Of a DNA stretch of 64,000 bases, positions 45,338 to 55,020 are shown piece by piece (within the stretch, counting starts at the first letter, position 1; each line of letters starts with the position of its first letter). Below the pieces are notes generated by a model. It had not been told where the DNA came from, did no database searches, and worked only from the letters and a program-made list of their open reading frames with translations. Position numbers and translations under genes: made by a program. This DNA is from Pseudomonas abietaniphila (GTDB lineage Bacteria; Pseudomonadota; Gammaproteobacteria; Pseudomonadales; Pseudomonadaceae): contig NZ_CP155619.1 of NCBI RefSeq assembly GCF_039697315.1, forward strand, positions 4,216,001-4,280,000. The letters run 5' to 3'.

Positions 45338-48300
45338 ATGGAGCGTCTGACCCGTTTCCTGGCAGCTCTGACGCGTTGGGGCCTGAGCCTGTGCGCGCTG
45401 GTTTTGGTTCTGGTGGCGTTGTACGTCAGCGTGGGCCGTGAACTCGTGCCCATGGTCGCCGAATACCGCGCCGACGTTGAAAGCAAGGCCGAGGCGGCGG
45501 TCGGCATGCCCGTCAGCATCGGGCGCCTGGAAGGCAGCTGGAGCGGATTTTCACCGATCTTCGTCGCGCGGGATGTGATGGTCGGCCAGGGTGCCAACAC
45601 CGTGCGGCTGGACCATGTGAGGGCAGTGCCTGACCTGTGGGCGAGTGCCAAAGCGCGTCAGGTGCGCATCGCCCGGCTTGAACTCGACGGCCTGCAACTA
45701 GGGCTCAAGGAGGACAAGGACGGTCATTGGGCGCTCCAGGGCCTTCCGGTTCAGGATGACAAGCCTTTCGACCCGGAACAGGCGTTGAAGCAAATGCAGA
45801 TGATCTCGCAGCTGTCGGTGTTCGACAGTCAGATCACCCTGCAACCTTATGAGCAATCCCCGCTCACCCTGACCTACGTCAGCATGACCCTGAAGACCGG
45901 AAGCTTTCACCAGCGTCTGGATGCGCGCGTCACCTTGCCTGACGGTCAACCGTTGTCGCTCAACGTGCGTTCAAAAGTGCGCGCCAGCGAGTGGCGAGAC
46001 GGCGAGGCCGAGGCGTACCTGAGCCTCCCGCAGAGCGACTGGGCGAAATGGTTGCCGAAGAGCCTGACCCGTGACTGGAAGATCAAGAACCTCAAGGCCG
46101 GTGGTGAGTTCTGGCTGACGTGGGGCAAAGGTACGTTGCAGACCGCTGCTGCGCGGTTCAACGCGCCACAGTTCAAGGGCGCCTATGCCGACCGCAAGGC
46201 CTCGAAGATCGACAACCTGGCGCTCAACGCGTGGTTTCAGCGCAACGACAAAGGTTTTACGGTCGCGGCCAATTCGCTGGCCATGGACATTGCCGGCAAG
46301 CGCTGGGAAAGCCGGGTTGATCTGACACAGACCGCAGCCACGTCCGACAACGAAGAGTTGTGGCACGTCCAGGCCGACCGGATGGACCTGACGCCGGTCA
46401 CGCCGTTGCTGGACTCGCTCGCACCGCTCCCGGACAAGTTGATGGTGGTGCTCGATCACCTGAATTTCACGGGCGGCGTGCGCAATCTGCTGCTCGACTA
46501 TCGCCCGCAGGCAGAAGGGCCCAAGCGCGTCAGCTTTGCGGCGAATCTGGACAAGCTGGGCTTCGACGCCTATCACGGCGCGCCGGCAGCCGGAAACGTC
46601 AGCGGTTCGATCAGTGGTGATCTGGGGCAGGGCGAACTGCGCCTGAACACCGATGACTTCATGCTTCATCTGGCGCCGATCTTCAACAACGAATGGAAGT
46701 ACCGGCATGCCGAGGCACGCCTGACCTACGCGCTGGACGATCAGGGCTTCACGCTGATCGCGCCGTACATCAAGGTCCTCGGCGACGAAGGCAAGATCGC
46801 CAGTGACTTCCTGATCCGTCTGCATTTCAACCACGATCAGGAAGACTACATGGACCTGCGCGTGGGCATGGTCGATGGCGACGGCAAATACACGTCCAAG
46901 TACCTCCCCGCGATGCTCAACCCCGGCGTCGATCAATGGCTGCGCACGGCCGTGCTGAGCGGCAACGTCAAAGAAGGTTTCTTCCAGTATCAAGGTTCGA
47001 TCAACCACGATGCACCGGACGTGGCGCGCGTCATCACGCTGTTTTTCAACGTACAGAACGCGAATCTGGCGTTCCAGCCAGGCTGGCCGCAGCTGACCGG
47101 CGTGGACGGCAACGTGTTCGTCGAAAACAGCGGTGTGCGGATCCGTGCCAGCAAAGGCCAACTGCTGGGCACCCAGGTCAGCAACGTCGCCGTGGATGTT
47201 CCCCACACCCCGGCTGGCCAGCCGGGCCATCTGCTGGTGGACGGCGACTTCAACGGTAGCCTTCAGGACGGCATGAAGATTCTGCAGGAGGCGCCCATCG
47301 GCACCGGCCAGACGTTTGCCGGATGGCAGGCGGAAGGTCCGCTGCAGGGCCATATCAATCTCGATGTGCCACTGGTCAAAGGACAAGAGCCCAAGGTCGC
47401 CGTGGACTTCAACACTGACAGCGCTCACTTGAGGCTGGCAGACCCCGTGCTCGATCTGACGCAGCTCAAGGGAAATTTCCGCTTTGACTACGCCAAAGGT
47501 CTGAGCGGCAAGAACATCAAGGCGATGGCGTTCGACAAACCGCTCAGCGCCGACATCTTTGCCGAGGGCAAACCCGGCGCCCCGGTGACGCGTATTGCCG
47601 CCAGCAGTCAGATCACCATCAAGCGTCTGACCGACTGGCTGAATGTCACGCAACCCCTGCCGGTCTCGGGTGACCTTCCGTACCAGGTGCAGGTCACGCT
47701 CAGCGGTGCCGACAGCCAGTTGCTGATCAATTCCAATCTCAAAGGGGTGACGGTCGATCTGCCTGCGCCGTTCGGCAAGGCTGCCGATGAAACCCGCGAC
47801 ACCGATTTCCGGATGAATCTGCAAGGCCCGGAACGGCGCGTCGGCGTGGGGTACGGCAATCTCGCCAACTTCGCGTTCGCGGCGCCGGCGGGCAAGTTCG
47901 CGGACGGGCGGGGCGAGTTGTTCCTGGGCCAGGGCGGTGCGATTGTTCCGGATGCCAAGGGCCTGCGGGTTCGGGGATCGTTGTCCGAGCTGGACATCGC
48001 GCCGTGGCAGGCGATTGCCGAGCGTTATGCCGGCAATGATCCGGGCGGCAGCGCCAAACAGCTGCTGAACAGCGTTGACCTGCAAATCGGCAAGCTTACG
48101 GCCATGGGCACGACACTCGATCAGGCCGACGTGCAGCTCAAGCGCAGTGACGCGAGTTGGGGCCTGTCGCTGGACAGTTCGAAAATCAAAGGTTCAGCCA
48201 CGCTGCCGGATAACAAGGCAACGCCTGCTGACATCAATCTTCTTTACGTGAAATTGCCTGCGCCGGACCCGAATGCGGCAGTGGTCGAAAACGCGCCGGA

Positions 48301-49153
48301 CCCATTGGCCGATGTCGATCCCCATAACATCCCGGCGCTGAACATCAAGATCACCCAGCTGTTCCAAGGTGATCAACTGGTCGGTGCCTGGTCGCTGAAG
48401 GTCAGGCCGACACCGAACGGTATTCAACTGAGTGATCTGAACCTGGGCCTCAAAGGCATCAACCTGTTGGGCAATGGCGGCTGGGAAGGCACGCCGGGTG
48501 CGACCAGCAGTTGGTTCAAGGGTCAGGTGGAGGGCAAGAATCTGGCCGACGTGCTGAAAGCGTGGGGTTTTGCGCCGACGGTGACCAGCCAGGAGTTCGA
48601 AATGAATGCCGATGGCCGCTGGCCGGGCTCGCCTGCGTGGGTCGGGCTCAAGCGTTACTCCGGCACTCTCGATGCGACGCTCAAGAACGGACAGTTCGTC
48701 GAGGTTGAAGGTGGCGCTCAGGCGCTCCGAGTGTTCGGTCTGCTTAACTTCAACTCCATCGGGCGTCGTTTGCGCCTCGACTTTTCGGACTTGCTGGGCA
48801 AAGGATTGAGTTATGACCGTGTGAAAGGCCTGCTGGTAGCCAGCGACGGCGTCTATGTCACCCGCGACCCGATCACCATGATCGGCCCGTCGAGCAACCT
48901 GGAGCTCAATGGCACGCTGGACATGGTGCGGGACCGCGTCGACGCCAAGCTGCTGGTGACATTGCCGGTCACCAACAACCTGCCTATCGCCGCGCTGATC
49001 GTTGGCGCTCCGGCCATCGGTGGTGCGTTGTTCCTGGTCGACAAATTGCTGGGTGATCGCGTCGCGCGGTTCGCCAGTGTCCAGTACAAGGTCGAAGGTC
49101 CTTGGAAAGAGCCTAAGATCACGTTCGACAAGCCGTTTGAAAAGCCGCAATAG
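45338..49153 (+). CDS. yhdP: YhdP family AsmA-like envelope protein
   Basis: A 1271-residue protein of the AsmA-like clan (DUF3971 and AsmA_2 C-terminus). One membrane helix at about 12-36 (WGLSLCALVLVLVALYVSV) anchors a very long, beta-strand-rich periplasmic part ending near the C-terminus with MIGPSSNLELNGTLDMVRD and a second hydrophobic stretch (LPIAALIVGAPAIGGALFL). In E. coli YhdP, with TamB and YdbH, moves phospholipid from inner to outer membrane through a hydrophobic groove. The start at 45338 has ACGGAGG upstream. It lies between rng and the nitrilase homologue, the standard order in gamma-proteobacteria. Confidence 0.95.
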   Translation: MERLTRFLAALTRWGLSLCALVLVLVALYVSVGRELVPMVAEYRADVESKAEAAVGMPVSIGRLEGSWSGFSPIFVARDVMVGQGANTVRLDHVRAVPDLWASAKARQVRIARLELDGLQLGLKEDKDGHWALQGLPVQDDKPFDPEQALKQMQMISQLSVFDSQITLQPYEQSPLTLTYVSMTLKTGSFHQRLDARVTLPDGQPLSLNVRSKVRASEWRDGEAEAYLSLPQSDWAKWLPKSLTRDWKIKNLKAGGEFWLTWGKGTLQTAAARFNAPQFKGAYADRKASKIDNLALNAWFQRNDKGFTVAANSLAMDIAGKRWESRVDLTQTAATSDNEELWHVQADRMDLTPVTPLLDSLAPLPDKLMVVLDHLNFTGGVRNLLLDYRPQAEGPKRVSFAANLDKLGFDAYHGAPAAGNVSGSISGDLGQGELRLNTDDFMLHLAPIFNNEWKYRHAEARLTYALDDQGFTLIAPYIKVLGDEGKIASDFLIRLHFNHDQEDYMDLRVGMVDGDGKYTSKYLPAMLNPGVDQWLRTAVLSGNVKEGFFQYQGSINHDAPDVARVITLFFNVQNANLAFQPGWPQLTGVDGNVFVENSGVRIRASKGQLLGTQVSNVAVDVPHTPAGQPGHLLVDGDFNGSLQDGMKILQEAPIGTGQTFAGWQAEGPLQGHINLDVPLVKGQEPKVAVDFNTDSAHLRLADPVLDLTQLKGNFRFDYAKGLSGKNIKAMAFDKPLSADIFAEGKPGAPVTRIAASSQITIKRLTDWLNVTQPLPVSGDLPYQVQVTLSGADSQLLINSNLKGVTVDLPAPFGKAADETRDTDFRMNLQGPERRVGVGYGNLANFAFAAPAGKFADGRGELFLGQGGAIVPDAKGLRVRGSLSELDIAPWQAIAERYAGNDPGGSAKQLLNSVDLQIGKLTAMGTTLDQADVQLKRSDASWGLSLDSSKIKGSATLPDNKATPADINLLYVKLPAPDPNAAVVENAPDPLADVDPHNIPALNIKITQLFQGDQLVGAWSLKVRPTPNGIQLSDLNLGLKGINLLGNGGWEGTPGATSSWFKGQVEGKNLADVLKAWGFAPTVTSQEFEMNADGRWPGSPAWVGLKRYSGTLDATLKNGQFVEVEGGAQALRVFGLLNFNSIGRRLRLDFSDLLGKGLSYDRVKGLLVASDGVYVTRDPITMIGPSSNLELNGTLDMVRDRVDAKLLVTLPVTNNLPIAALIVGAPAIGGALFLVDKLLGDRVARFASVQYKVEGPWKEPKITFDKPFEKPQ

Positions 49154-49226
49154 TCAGAAGCCATTGGCGCTCGATGGCAATCGGGGTCAATAAAGGTGGT
49201 GCGGTTCTATCAATCAAGGAGCAACC

Positions 49227-50078
49227 ATGTCCTTTGCAGTGATTCAGATGGTCAGCCAGAGCGATGTCGAGGGCAATCTGGCTCAGGCGCGCGCGCTGCT
49301 TGAGCAGGCCGCGGCGTCGGGGGCGAAGCTGGCCGTGCTGCCGGAAAACTTCGCCGCCATGGGCCGTCGGGACGTCGCTGCCATCGGTCGGGCCGAAGCG
49401 TTGGGCGAAGGTCCGATCCTGCCATGGTTGAAACTTGCCGCTCGCGACCTCAAGTTATGGATTGTCGCCGGGACAGTGCCGCTGCCGCCCGAAGGTCGGC
49501 CGCAGAGCAAAGTCACGGCGTGTTCGCTGTTGATCGACGATCAGGGTCAACAGGTGGCGCGATACGACAAGCTGCACCTGTTTGACGTGGACGTGACGGA
49601 CAACCGTGGTCGGTACCGCGAGTCGGACGACTATGCTCATGGCAGCAATGTGGTGGTTGTCGATACGCCGGTGGGCCGGTTGGGACTGACCGTGTGTTAC
49701 GACCTGCGCTTTCCTGAGCTGTACACCGCCCTGCGTGAAGCAGGGGCTGAATTGATTACCGCGCCGTCGGCCTTTACCGCCGTGACCGGCGCGGCGCACT
49801 GGGAAATCCTGCTGCGCGCACGTGCCATCGAAACCCAGTGCTACGTGCTGGCGGCTGCGCAGGGCGGGATTCACCCGGGCCCGAGGGAAACATTTGGGCA
49901 CGCGGCGATCATCGATCCATGGGGCCGCGTGCTGGCCGAGCAGGCACAGGGTGAAGCCGTGCTGCTGGCGGAGCGAGACAGTCAAGAACAAGCGTCCATA
50001 CGGGCGCGAATGCCGGTATCGAATCACCGGCGATTTTTTTCGCAGGACGCCTTGCGGCCTGCCAACACCCCGGAGTGA
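49227..50078 (+). CDS. Carbon-nitrogen hydrolase (Nit1-like, probable deaminated glutathione amidase)
   Basis: A 283-residue nitrilase-superfamily amidase. The triad is Glu40 in VLPENFA, Lys115 in [12 protein letters not shown] and Cys157 in [13 protein letters not shown]. The family branch resembles Nit1/YbeM enzymes, which repair deaminated glutathione; this assignment rests on motif similarity. The start at 49227 has AAGGAGC upstream. It is followed two bases later by tldD, with which it is probably co-transcribed. Confidence 0.92.
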   Translation: MSFAVIQMVSQSDVEGNLAQARALLEQAAASGAKLAVLPENFAAMGRRDVAAIGRAEALGEGPILPWLKLAARDLKLWIVAGTVPLPPEGRPQSKVTACSLLIDDQGQQVARYDKLHLFDVDVTDNRGRYRESDDYAHGSNVVVVDTPVGRLGLTVCYDLRFPELYTALREAGAELITAPSAFTAVTGAAHWEILLRARAIETQCYVLAAAQGGIHPGPRETFGHAAIIDPWGRVLAEQAQGEAVLLAERDSQEQASIRARMPVSNHRRFFSQDALRPANTPE

Positions 50079-50080
50079 AT

Positions 50081-51520
50081 ATGAGCAACGTGTCCTCTGT
50101 CAGCGAACACCTACTGGCGCCAGGCGGCCTGAGCATCGACAGCCTGCAATCGGTGCTGGGAGAGCTTGCCGGTCCCGGGATCGACGCTGCCGACCTGTAT
50201 TTCCAGGGGCAGATTTCCGAGTCCTGGGCTCTGGAAGACGGCATCGTCAAGGAAGGCAGTTTCAACCTCGATCAGGGTGTCGGCGTGCGTGCGCAATCGG
50301 GTGAGAAAACCGGGTTCGCCTACAGCAACGCGATCACCCCGGAGGCCCTGAGCCAAGCGGCCCGCGCCGCGCGCTCGATCTCCCGCGCCGGGCAGAACGG
50401 TCGTGTACAGGCCTTCACTACGCAGGACGTCGCTCAGCTGTACGCGCCGGACAACCCGCTGGAAGTCATGACCCGCGCCGAGAAAGTCGAGCTGCTCAAG
50501 CGCGTCGACGCTGCCACCCGAGCCCTTGATCCGCGCATTCAGCAGGTCACGGTGAGCATGGCCGGTGTCTGGGAGCGCATTCTCGTGGCATCGACCGATG
50601 GTGGTCTGGCGGCCGACGTGCGTCCGCTTGTGCGCTTCAACGTCAGCGTGATCGTCGAGCAGAACGGTCGTCGCGAGCGTGGCGGCCACGGCGGCGGCGG
50701 GCGTACCGATTACCGTTATTTCCTCGCTGAAGACCGCGCCATGGGCTATGCCCGTGAAGCGCTGCGTCAAGCGCTGGTCAACCTGGAAGCGATTCCGGCG
50801 CCGGCCGGTACACTGCCTGTCGTCTTGGGCTCGGGCTGGTCCGGCGTGCTGCTGCACGAAGCGGTCGGTCATGGGCTGGAAGGCGATTTCAACCGCAAGG
50901 GCAGCTCAGCCTACAGCGGTCGCATGGGCGAAATGGTCGCGTCCAAACTCTGCACCATCGTCGACGACGGCACACTGGCCGGTCGTCGTGGCTCGCTGAG
51001 TGTCGATGACGAGGGCGTTCAGACCGAGTGCACCACCCTCATCGAGAACGGCGTGCTCAAGGGCTACATGCAGGACAAACTCAACGCCCGCCTGATGGGC
51101 GTCGCGCGCACCGGTAACGGCCGTCGTGAGTCCTACGCCCACCTGCCGATGCCGCGCATGACCAACACCTACATGCTGGGTGGTCAGAGTGATCCTGAGG
51201 AAATCATCAAGTCGGTGAAGAAAGGCATTTATTGCGCCAACCTTGGTGGCGGTCAGGTCGACATCACCAGCGGCAAATTCGTGTTCTCCACCAGCGAAGC
51301 CTATTTGATCGAGGACGGCAAAATCACCGCACCCGTCAAAGGCGCCACGTTGATCGGTAACGGTCCTGAGTGCATGAGCCGGGTGTCGATGGTCGGCAAC
51401 GACCTGTCGCTGGACAGCGGTGTGGGAACCTGTGGCAAAGATGGGCAGTCGGTGCCGGTGGGCGTGGGTCAGCCAACGCTGAAGATCGATGCGATCACGG
51501 TTGGCGGGACAGGCGGGTAA
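50081..51520 (+). CDS. tldD: Metalloprotease TldD
   Basis: A 479-residue zinc protease subunit that works as a heterodimer with PmbA (TldE), cleaving unfolded peptides; in E. coli it matures microcin B17 and degrades CcdA. The zinc motif HEAVGH is at 259-264 in [14 protein letters not shown], preceded by [17 protein letters not shown] at 50081 has GGAG upstream; a GTG at 50075 is less likely. It lies two bases after the nitrilase gene. The partner pmbA lies 0.75 kb downstream, beyond yjgA on the opposite strand. Confidence 0.96.
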   Translation: MSNVSSVSEHLLAPGGLSIDSLQSVLGELAGPGIDAADLYFQGQISESWALEDGIVKEGSFNLDQGVGVRAQSGEKTGFAYSNAITPEALSQAARAARSISRAGQNGRVQAFTTQDVAQLYAPDNPLEVMTRAEKVELLKRVDAATRALDPRIQQVTVSMAGVWERILVASTDGGLAADVRPLVRFNVSVIVEQNGRRERGGHGGGGRTDYRYFLAEDRAMGYAREALRQALVNLEAIPAPAGTLPVVLGSGWSGVLLHEAVGHGLEGDFNRKGSSAYSGRMGEMVASKLCTIVDDGTLAGRRGSLSVDDEGVQTECTTLIENGVLKGYMQDKLNARLMGVARTGNGRRESYAHLPMPRMTNTYMLGGQSDPEEIIKSVKKGIYCANLGGGQVDITSGKFVFSTSEAYLIEDGKITAPVKGATLIGNGPECMSRVSMVGNDLSLDSGVGTCGKDGQSVPVGVGQPTLKIDAITVGGTGG

Positions 51521-51534
51521 GGAGCGACATTGCA

Positions 51535-51627
51535 CCTGTAGGAGCGCGCTTGCTCGCGACGGCGGTGTGTCAGTCGACATCAAGGTGTCTGGCCTGACGC
51601 TATCGCGGGCAAGCGCGCTCCTACAGG
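51535..51627. repeat. REPIN, GCGCGC type
   Basis: Arms CCTGTAGGAGCGCGCTTGCT and near-complement (one arm reads TGCTCGCGA, the other TCGCGGGCA), between the convergent tldD and yjgA genes. Confidence 0.83.
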
Positions 51628-51639
51628 GGCGCGGCAGAT

Positions 51640-52161
51640 TTAACGCAATCCGCGTTTGGTTTCGTCCAGTTCGCGGATGTATTTGAAGATTTTGCGGGTC
51701 GCGGTCGGGGCCTTGTTTTGCTTGGCCTCGTGCTGGGCCTGACGGATCAGCGAACGCAGTTGCTGACGGTCGGCGTCCGGGTATTCGTTGACGAACTGTT
51801 CCAGCACGTCATCGGTACCGGTCACCAGGCGATCGCGCCAGCGTTCAAGGTTATGAAAGCGCTCGTTGTACTGGCGCGTGGAGGCATCGAGTTGATCGAG
51901 CAGGACCAGGATTTCATCCAGGTTCTGATCGCGCATCAGCCGGCCAATGAAGGAAATGTGGCGTTTGCGCGCAATGTGCGCGGTGTGCTTGGGAGCATCG
52001 GCCAATGCCCGACGCAACTCATCGGTCAGCGGCAGCTTGGCAAGCACATCGGGTTTGAATGTCGTCAAGCGTTCGCCCAGGTCCACCAGAGCGTGCAGCT
52101 CTTTTTTGATCTGGGTTTTGCTTTTCTCTCCGTCAAAGGAGTCGTCGTAAGAATCAACCAT
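51640..52161 (-). CDS. yjgA: YjgA/DarP family ribosome-associated protein
   Basis: A 173-residue protein matching E. coli YjgA (DarP), which helps in late assembly of the 50S ribosomal subunit. It is highly charged and helical: [60 protein letters not shown] and [12 protein letters not shown] at 52161 (MVDSYDDSF) is used, because upstream residues in the longer frame are not family-like. It is transcribed opposite to tldD and pmbA and sits between them, as in PAO1. Confidence 0.93.
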   Translation of the reverse strand: MVDSYDDSFDGEKSKTQIKKELHALVDLGERLTTFKPDVLAKLPLTDELRRALADAPKHTAHIARKRHISFIGRLMRDQNLDEILVLLDQLDASTRQYNERFHNLERWRDRLVTGTDDVLEQFVNEYPDADRQQLRSLIRQAQHEAKQNKAPTATRKIFKYIRELDETKRGLR

Positions 52162-52268
52162 GGGGGCCGTCCGCAAATAAACGCCGCCATGATAACGAGT
52201 CAGGGGCCAATTGTCCGGCCCAGTGGGCACTTGGTCAGTGCCGAAACCGGAATTTGATGGAGAAAGTC

Positions 52269-53615
52269 ATGAGTGCATCAGAAAGCGTCGGCCCGCAGGC
52301 CTTGCCGGCACTGCAACAACAGGTCGAACAGATCGTCGCCGAAGCCAAGCGTCAGGGCGCGACCGCCTGTGAAGTCGCGGTGTCGCTGGAGCAGGGACTG
52401 TCGACATCAGTTCGCCAGCGCGAAGTCGAAACCGTCGAGTTCAACCGTGACCAGGGTTTTGGCATCACCTTGTACGTCGGCCATCGCAAGGGTTCAGCCA
52501 GCACCTCGGCCAGCGGGCCGGATGCGATCCGCGAAACCGTGGCCGCTGCGTTAGCCATCGCCAAGCACACTTCCGAAGACGAAAGTTCAGGTCTGGCGGA
52601 TGCCGCGTTGATGGCCAAGGAACAGCCGGATTTCGACCTGTTCCACCCTTGGAACATCAGCCCGGAGGAAGCCATCGAGCGCGCGTTGATCTGTGAAGCC
52701 GCTGCGTTTGATGCGGACAGCCGGATCAAAAACGCCGACGGCACGACGCTCAACGTGCATCAGGGCTGCCGCGTGTATGGCAACAGCCACGGCTTCATTG
52801 GCGGTTACGCCTCGACCCGCCACAGCCTGAGCTGCGTGATGATCGCCGAAGGCGAAGGCCAGATGCAGCGCGACTACTGGTACGACGTCAATCGTCAGGG
52901 CGAGCTGCTGATGGACGCAAAACTCATCGGCAAAAAAGCCGCCGAGCGTGCCGCAAGCCGCCTGGGCGCGCGCCCGGTGCCGACCTGCGAAGTGCCGGTG
53001 TTGTTCTCGGCGGAACTGGCGGGCGGTCTGTTCGGCAGCTTTTTGGGCGCCATTTCCGGCGGCAATTTGTACCGCAAGTCGTCGTTCCTGGAAGGCGCCA
53101 TCGGTCAGCGCCTGTTCCCTGAATGGATGACCATCGACGAGCGCCCGCACTTGATGCGCGCAATGGGCAGCTCGGCATTCGACGGTGACGGCCTGGCCAC
53201 CTACGCCAAACCCTTCGTCGAGAATGGCGATCTGGTGTCCTACATCCTGAGCACCTACTCGGGCCGCAAACTGGGCCTGCCAAGCACCGCCAACGCGGGG
53301 GGCGTGCACAACCTGTTCGTCTCCCATGGCACTGAAGACCAGGCGGCGTTGATCCGTCGCATGGGCCGCGGCCTGTTGGTCACCGAATTGATGGGCAGCG
53401 GTTTGAACATGGTCACCGGCGACTATTCACGTGGCGCGGCGGGTTTCTGGGTCGAGAACGGCGAAATTCAGTTCCCGGTTCAGGAAGTGACCATCGCCGG
53501 CAACATGAAGGACATGTTCAAGCAGATCGTCGCCGTGGGCAGCGATCTCGAAATGCGCAGCAACATCCGCACGGGTTCCGTGTTGATCGAGAAGATGATG
53601 GTGGCCGGGAGCTGA
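52269..53615 (+). CDS. pmbA: Metalloprotease PmbA (TldE)
   Basis: A 448-residue partner of TldD. It has the common TldD/PmbA fold but, as expected, no HExxH zinc motif; family stretches are VAVSLEQGLSTSVRQREVE, GFGITLYVGHRKGSAS, FSAELAGGLFGSFLGAISGG and MGRGLLVTELMGSGLNMVTG in parts. ATG at 52269 has GGAGAAAG upstream. A strong terminator ends the unit, followed by the tandem repeat array. Confidence 0.95.
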   Translation: MSASESVGPQALPALQQQVEQIVAEAKRQGATACEVAVSLEQGLSTSVRQREVETVEFNRDQGFGITLYVGHRKGSASTSASGPDAIRETVAAALAIAKHTSEDESSGLADAALMAKEQPDFDLFHPWNISPEEAIERALICEAAAFDADSRIKNADGTTLNVHQGCRVYGNSHGFIGGYASTRHSLSCVMIAEGEGQMQRDYWYDVNRQGELLMDAKLIGKKAAERAASRLGARPVPTCEVPVLFSAELAGGLFGSFLGAISGGNLYRKSSFLEGAIGQRLFPEWMTIDERPHLMRAMGSSAFDGDGLATYAKPFVENGDLVSYILSTYSGRKLGLPSTANAGGVHNLFVSHGTEDQAALIRRMGRGLLVTELMGSGLNMVTGDYSRGAAGFWVENGEIQFPVQEVTIAGNMKDMFKQIVAVGSDLEMRSNIRTGSVLIEKMMVAGS

Positions 53616-53639
53616 TTGCGTCCTTCGCCCAGCATCACC

Positions 53640-53666
53640 AAGGCCTGCCTCGTGCAGGCCTTTTTT
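53640..53666 (+). terminator. Rho-independent terminator after pmbA
   Basis: AAGGCCTGC pairs with GCAGGCCTT around CTCGT and ends in a run of T to 53666. It is 25 bases after the pmbA stop. Confidence 0.92.
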
Positions 53667-53699
53667 ATGCGCGCGCGCTCGCTGTTTCCGCTGAAACCT

Positions 53700-54162
53700 G
53701 TGGGAGCTGCCGGAGGTTACGACCATGGCGAAGCGGTCTTCTGACGCACCACATTCCCCCTCGTCCCTGAGCCTGTAGGAGCTGCCGGAGGTTACGACGG
53801 TGGCGAAGCGGTCTTCCGACACCCCACATTCCCGTCGTCCCTGAGCCAGTGGGAGCTGCCGGAGGTTACGACGGTGGCGAAGCGGTCTTCTGGCACACCA
53901 CATTCCCCGTCGTCCCTGAGCCAGTGGGAGCTGCCGTAGGTTACAACGGTGGCGAAGCGGTCCTTCTGACACACCGCGTTCCCCGTAGTGCCTGAGCATG
54001 TAGGAGCTGCCGGAGGTTACGACGGTGGCGAAGCGGTCTTCTGACACACCACATTCCCCGTCGTCCCTGAGCCAGTGGGAGCTGCCGGAGGTTACGACGG
54101 TGGCGAATCGGTACTTCTGACACCCCACGTTCGCCCCCGTCGTAAGTCCCGGCAGCTCTCAC
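53700..54162. repeat. Six-copy tandem repeat (about 75 bp) closed by an inverted arm
   Basis: Copies begin at 53700, 53775, 53849, 53924, 54000 and 54075, each opening GTGGGAGCTGCCGGAGG or GTAGGAGCTGCC, then TTACGACGGTGGCGAAGCGG and a tail ending CGTCCCTGAGCC. Periods are 75, 74, 75, 76 and 75 bases. After the sixth copy an inverted arm CCGGCAGCTCTCAC (54149-54162) matches the complement of the copy start at 13 of 14 positions. A single degenerate relative is at 9372-9397. The array fills most of the 767-base gap 53616-54382 between pmbA and sodA; the rest holds the terminator and the sodA promoter. Confidence 0.9.
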
Positions 54163-54246
54163 CGAGAGAGCGGGCAGGCATTGAATGCGCATTCTCGCAC
54201 CGGTGTCATGCCAATGTCGGGGTTGTTTTGATTATTAAACTCATTT

Positions 54247-54265
54247 AATAATGAATATCATTCGC
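54247..54265 (+). promoter_or_regulatory. Fur box ahead of sodA
   Basis: AATAATGAATATCATTCGC matches the 19-base Fur consensus GATAATGATAATCATTATC at 14 positions. It sits in a short AT-rich island (54225-54265) about 118 bases before the sodA start, where a promoter is expected. It predicts repression by iron-bound Fur, as for the P. aeruginosa sodM operon. Confidence 0.8.
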
Positions 54266-54382
54266 TAGGTTTGAAGCTTTGTCGCCAAGCCCTGCCGATC
54301 ATCGACGTCGCCTGAAACACTCGGCGCTGGCGCTACCCGATCTGTCGCTGCGGTCGCATCCTGTCCTTCGGAGTCCATTGAC

Positions 54383-54994
54383 ATGCCGTACACCTTGCCT
54401 GCCTTACCCTATGCCTACGATGCCCTTGAGCCGCACATCGATGCGCAAACCATGGAAATCCATTACACCAAGCACCACCAGACCTACATCAACAACCTCA
54501 ATGCCGCCGTCGATGGCACCGAATACGCCGAATGGCCGATTGAAAAACTGGTCGCCAGCGTCGCTCAGTTGCCTGAAAAACTGCGCCCGGCCGTGATCAA
54601 CCAAGGTGGCGGTCACGCCAATCACTCGTTGTTCTGGGACGTCATGAGCCCCAAGGGCGGCGGTCTGCCAACCGGGCCGCTGGCCAAGGCCATTGACGAG
54701 CAACTGGGCGGTGTAGAGGCCTTCAAGGACGCGTTCACCAAAGCCGCGCTGACCCGTTTCGGCAGCGGCTGGGCCTGGCTGAGCGTAACCCCGGAAAAGA
54801 CACTGGTCGTGGAAAGCAGCGGCAATCAGGACAGCCCGTTGATGAACGGCAACACGCCGATCCTCGGTCTGGACGTCTGGGAGCATGCGTACTACTTGCG
54901 CTATCAGAACCGTCGCCCGGAATACATCGCTGCGTTTTATAACGTCGTGAACTGGGACGAAGTCGCCAAGCGCTATAACGACGCGCTGGCTTAA
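54383..54994 (+). CDS. sodA: Superoxide dismutase, Mn type
   Basis: A 203-residue Fe/Mn-family superoxide dismutase. The metal ligands are His27 ([12 protein letters not shown]), His81 ([11 protein letters not shown]), Asp164 and His168 ([10 protein letters not shown]). Gly76/Gly77 in NQGGGHAN together with Gln149 in SSGNQDSP is the pattern of Mn-dependent enzymes, and the sequence closely resembles my recollection of P. aeruginosa SodM. The start at 54383 follows CGGAG. A Fur box upstream predicts induction on iron starvation, when an Mn enzyme is useful. In PAO1 fagA and fumC precede it; here they are absent and the repeat array lies upstream. A ZIP transporter gene follows after 26 bases. 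Confidence 0.94.
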   Translation: MPYTLPALPYAYDALEPHIDAQTMEIHYTKHHQTYINNLNAAVDGTEYAEWPIEKLVASVAQLPEKLRPAVINQGGGHANHSLFWDVMSPKGGGLPTGPLAKAIDEQLGGVEAFKDAFTKAALTRFGSGWAWLSVTPEKTLVVESSGNQDSPLMNGNTPILGLDVWEHAYYLRYQNRRPEYIAAFYNVVNWDEVAKRYNDALA

Positions 54995-55020
54995 ATCCCC
55001 TGACGAGAAGTAGACGCTCT

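Noticed and set aside
45971..48085. Minus-strand 704-codon reading frame
   Set aside because: Antisense to yhdP, with the usual GC-shadow composition.
53427..54128. Minus-strand 233-codon reading frame with repeated peptides (SEDRFATVVTSGSS)
   Set aside because: It runs through the tandem DNA repeat and the end of pmbA. Repeat periods vary between 74 and 76, so the peptide frame shifts between copies, and there is no ribosome site or signal. The peptide repeats follow from DNA repetition.
53700..54162. CRISPR array
   Set aside because: The units are directly adjacent copies of a whole 75-bp sequence; there are no short identical repeats separated by unique spacers, and no cas genes.
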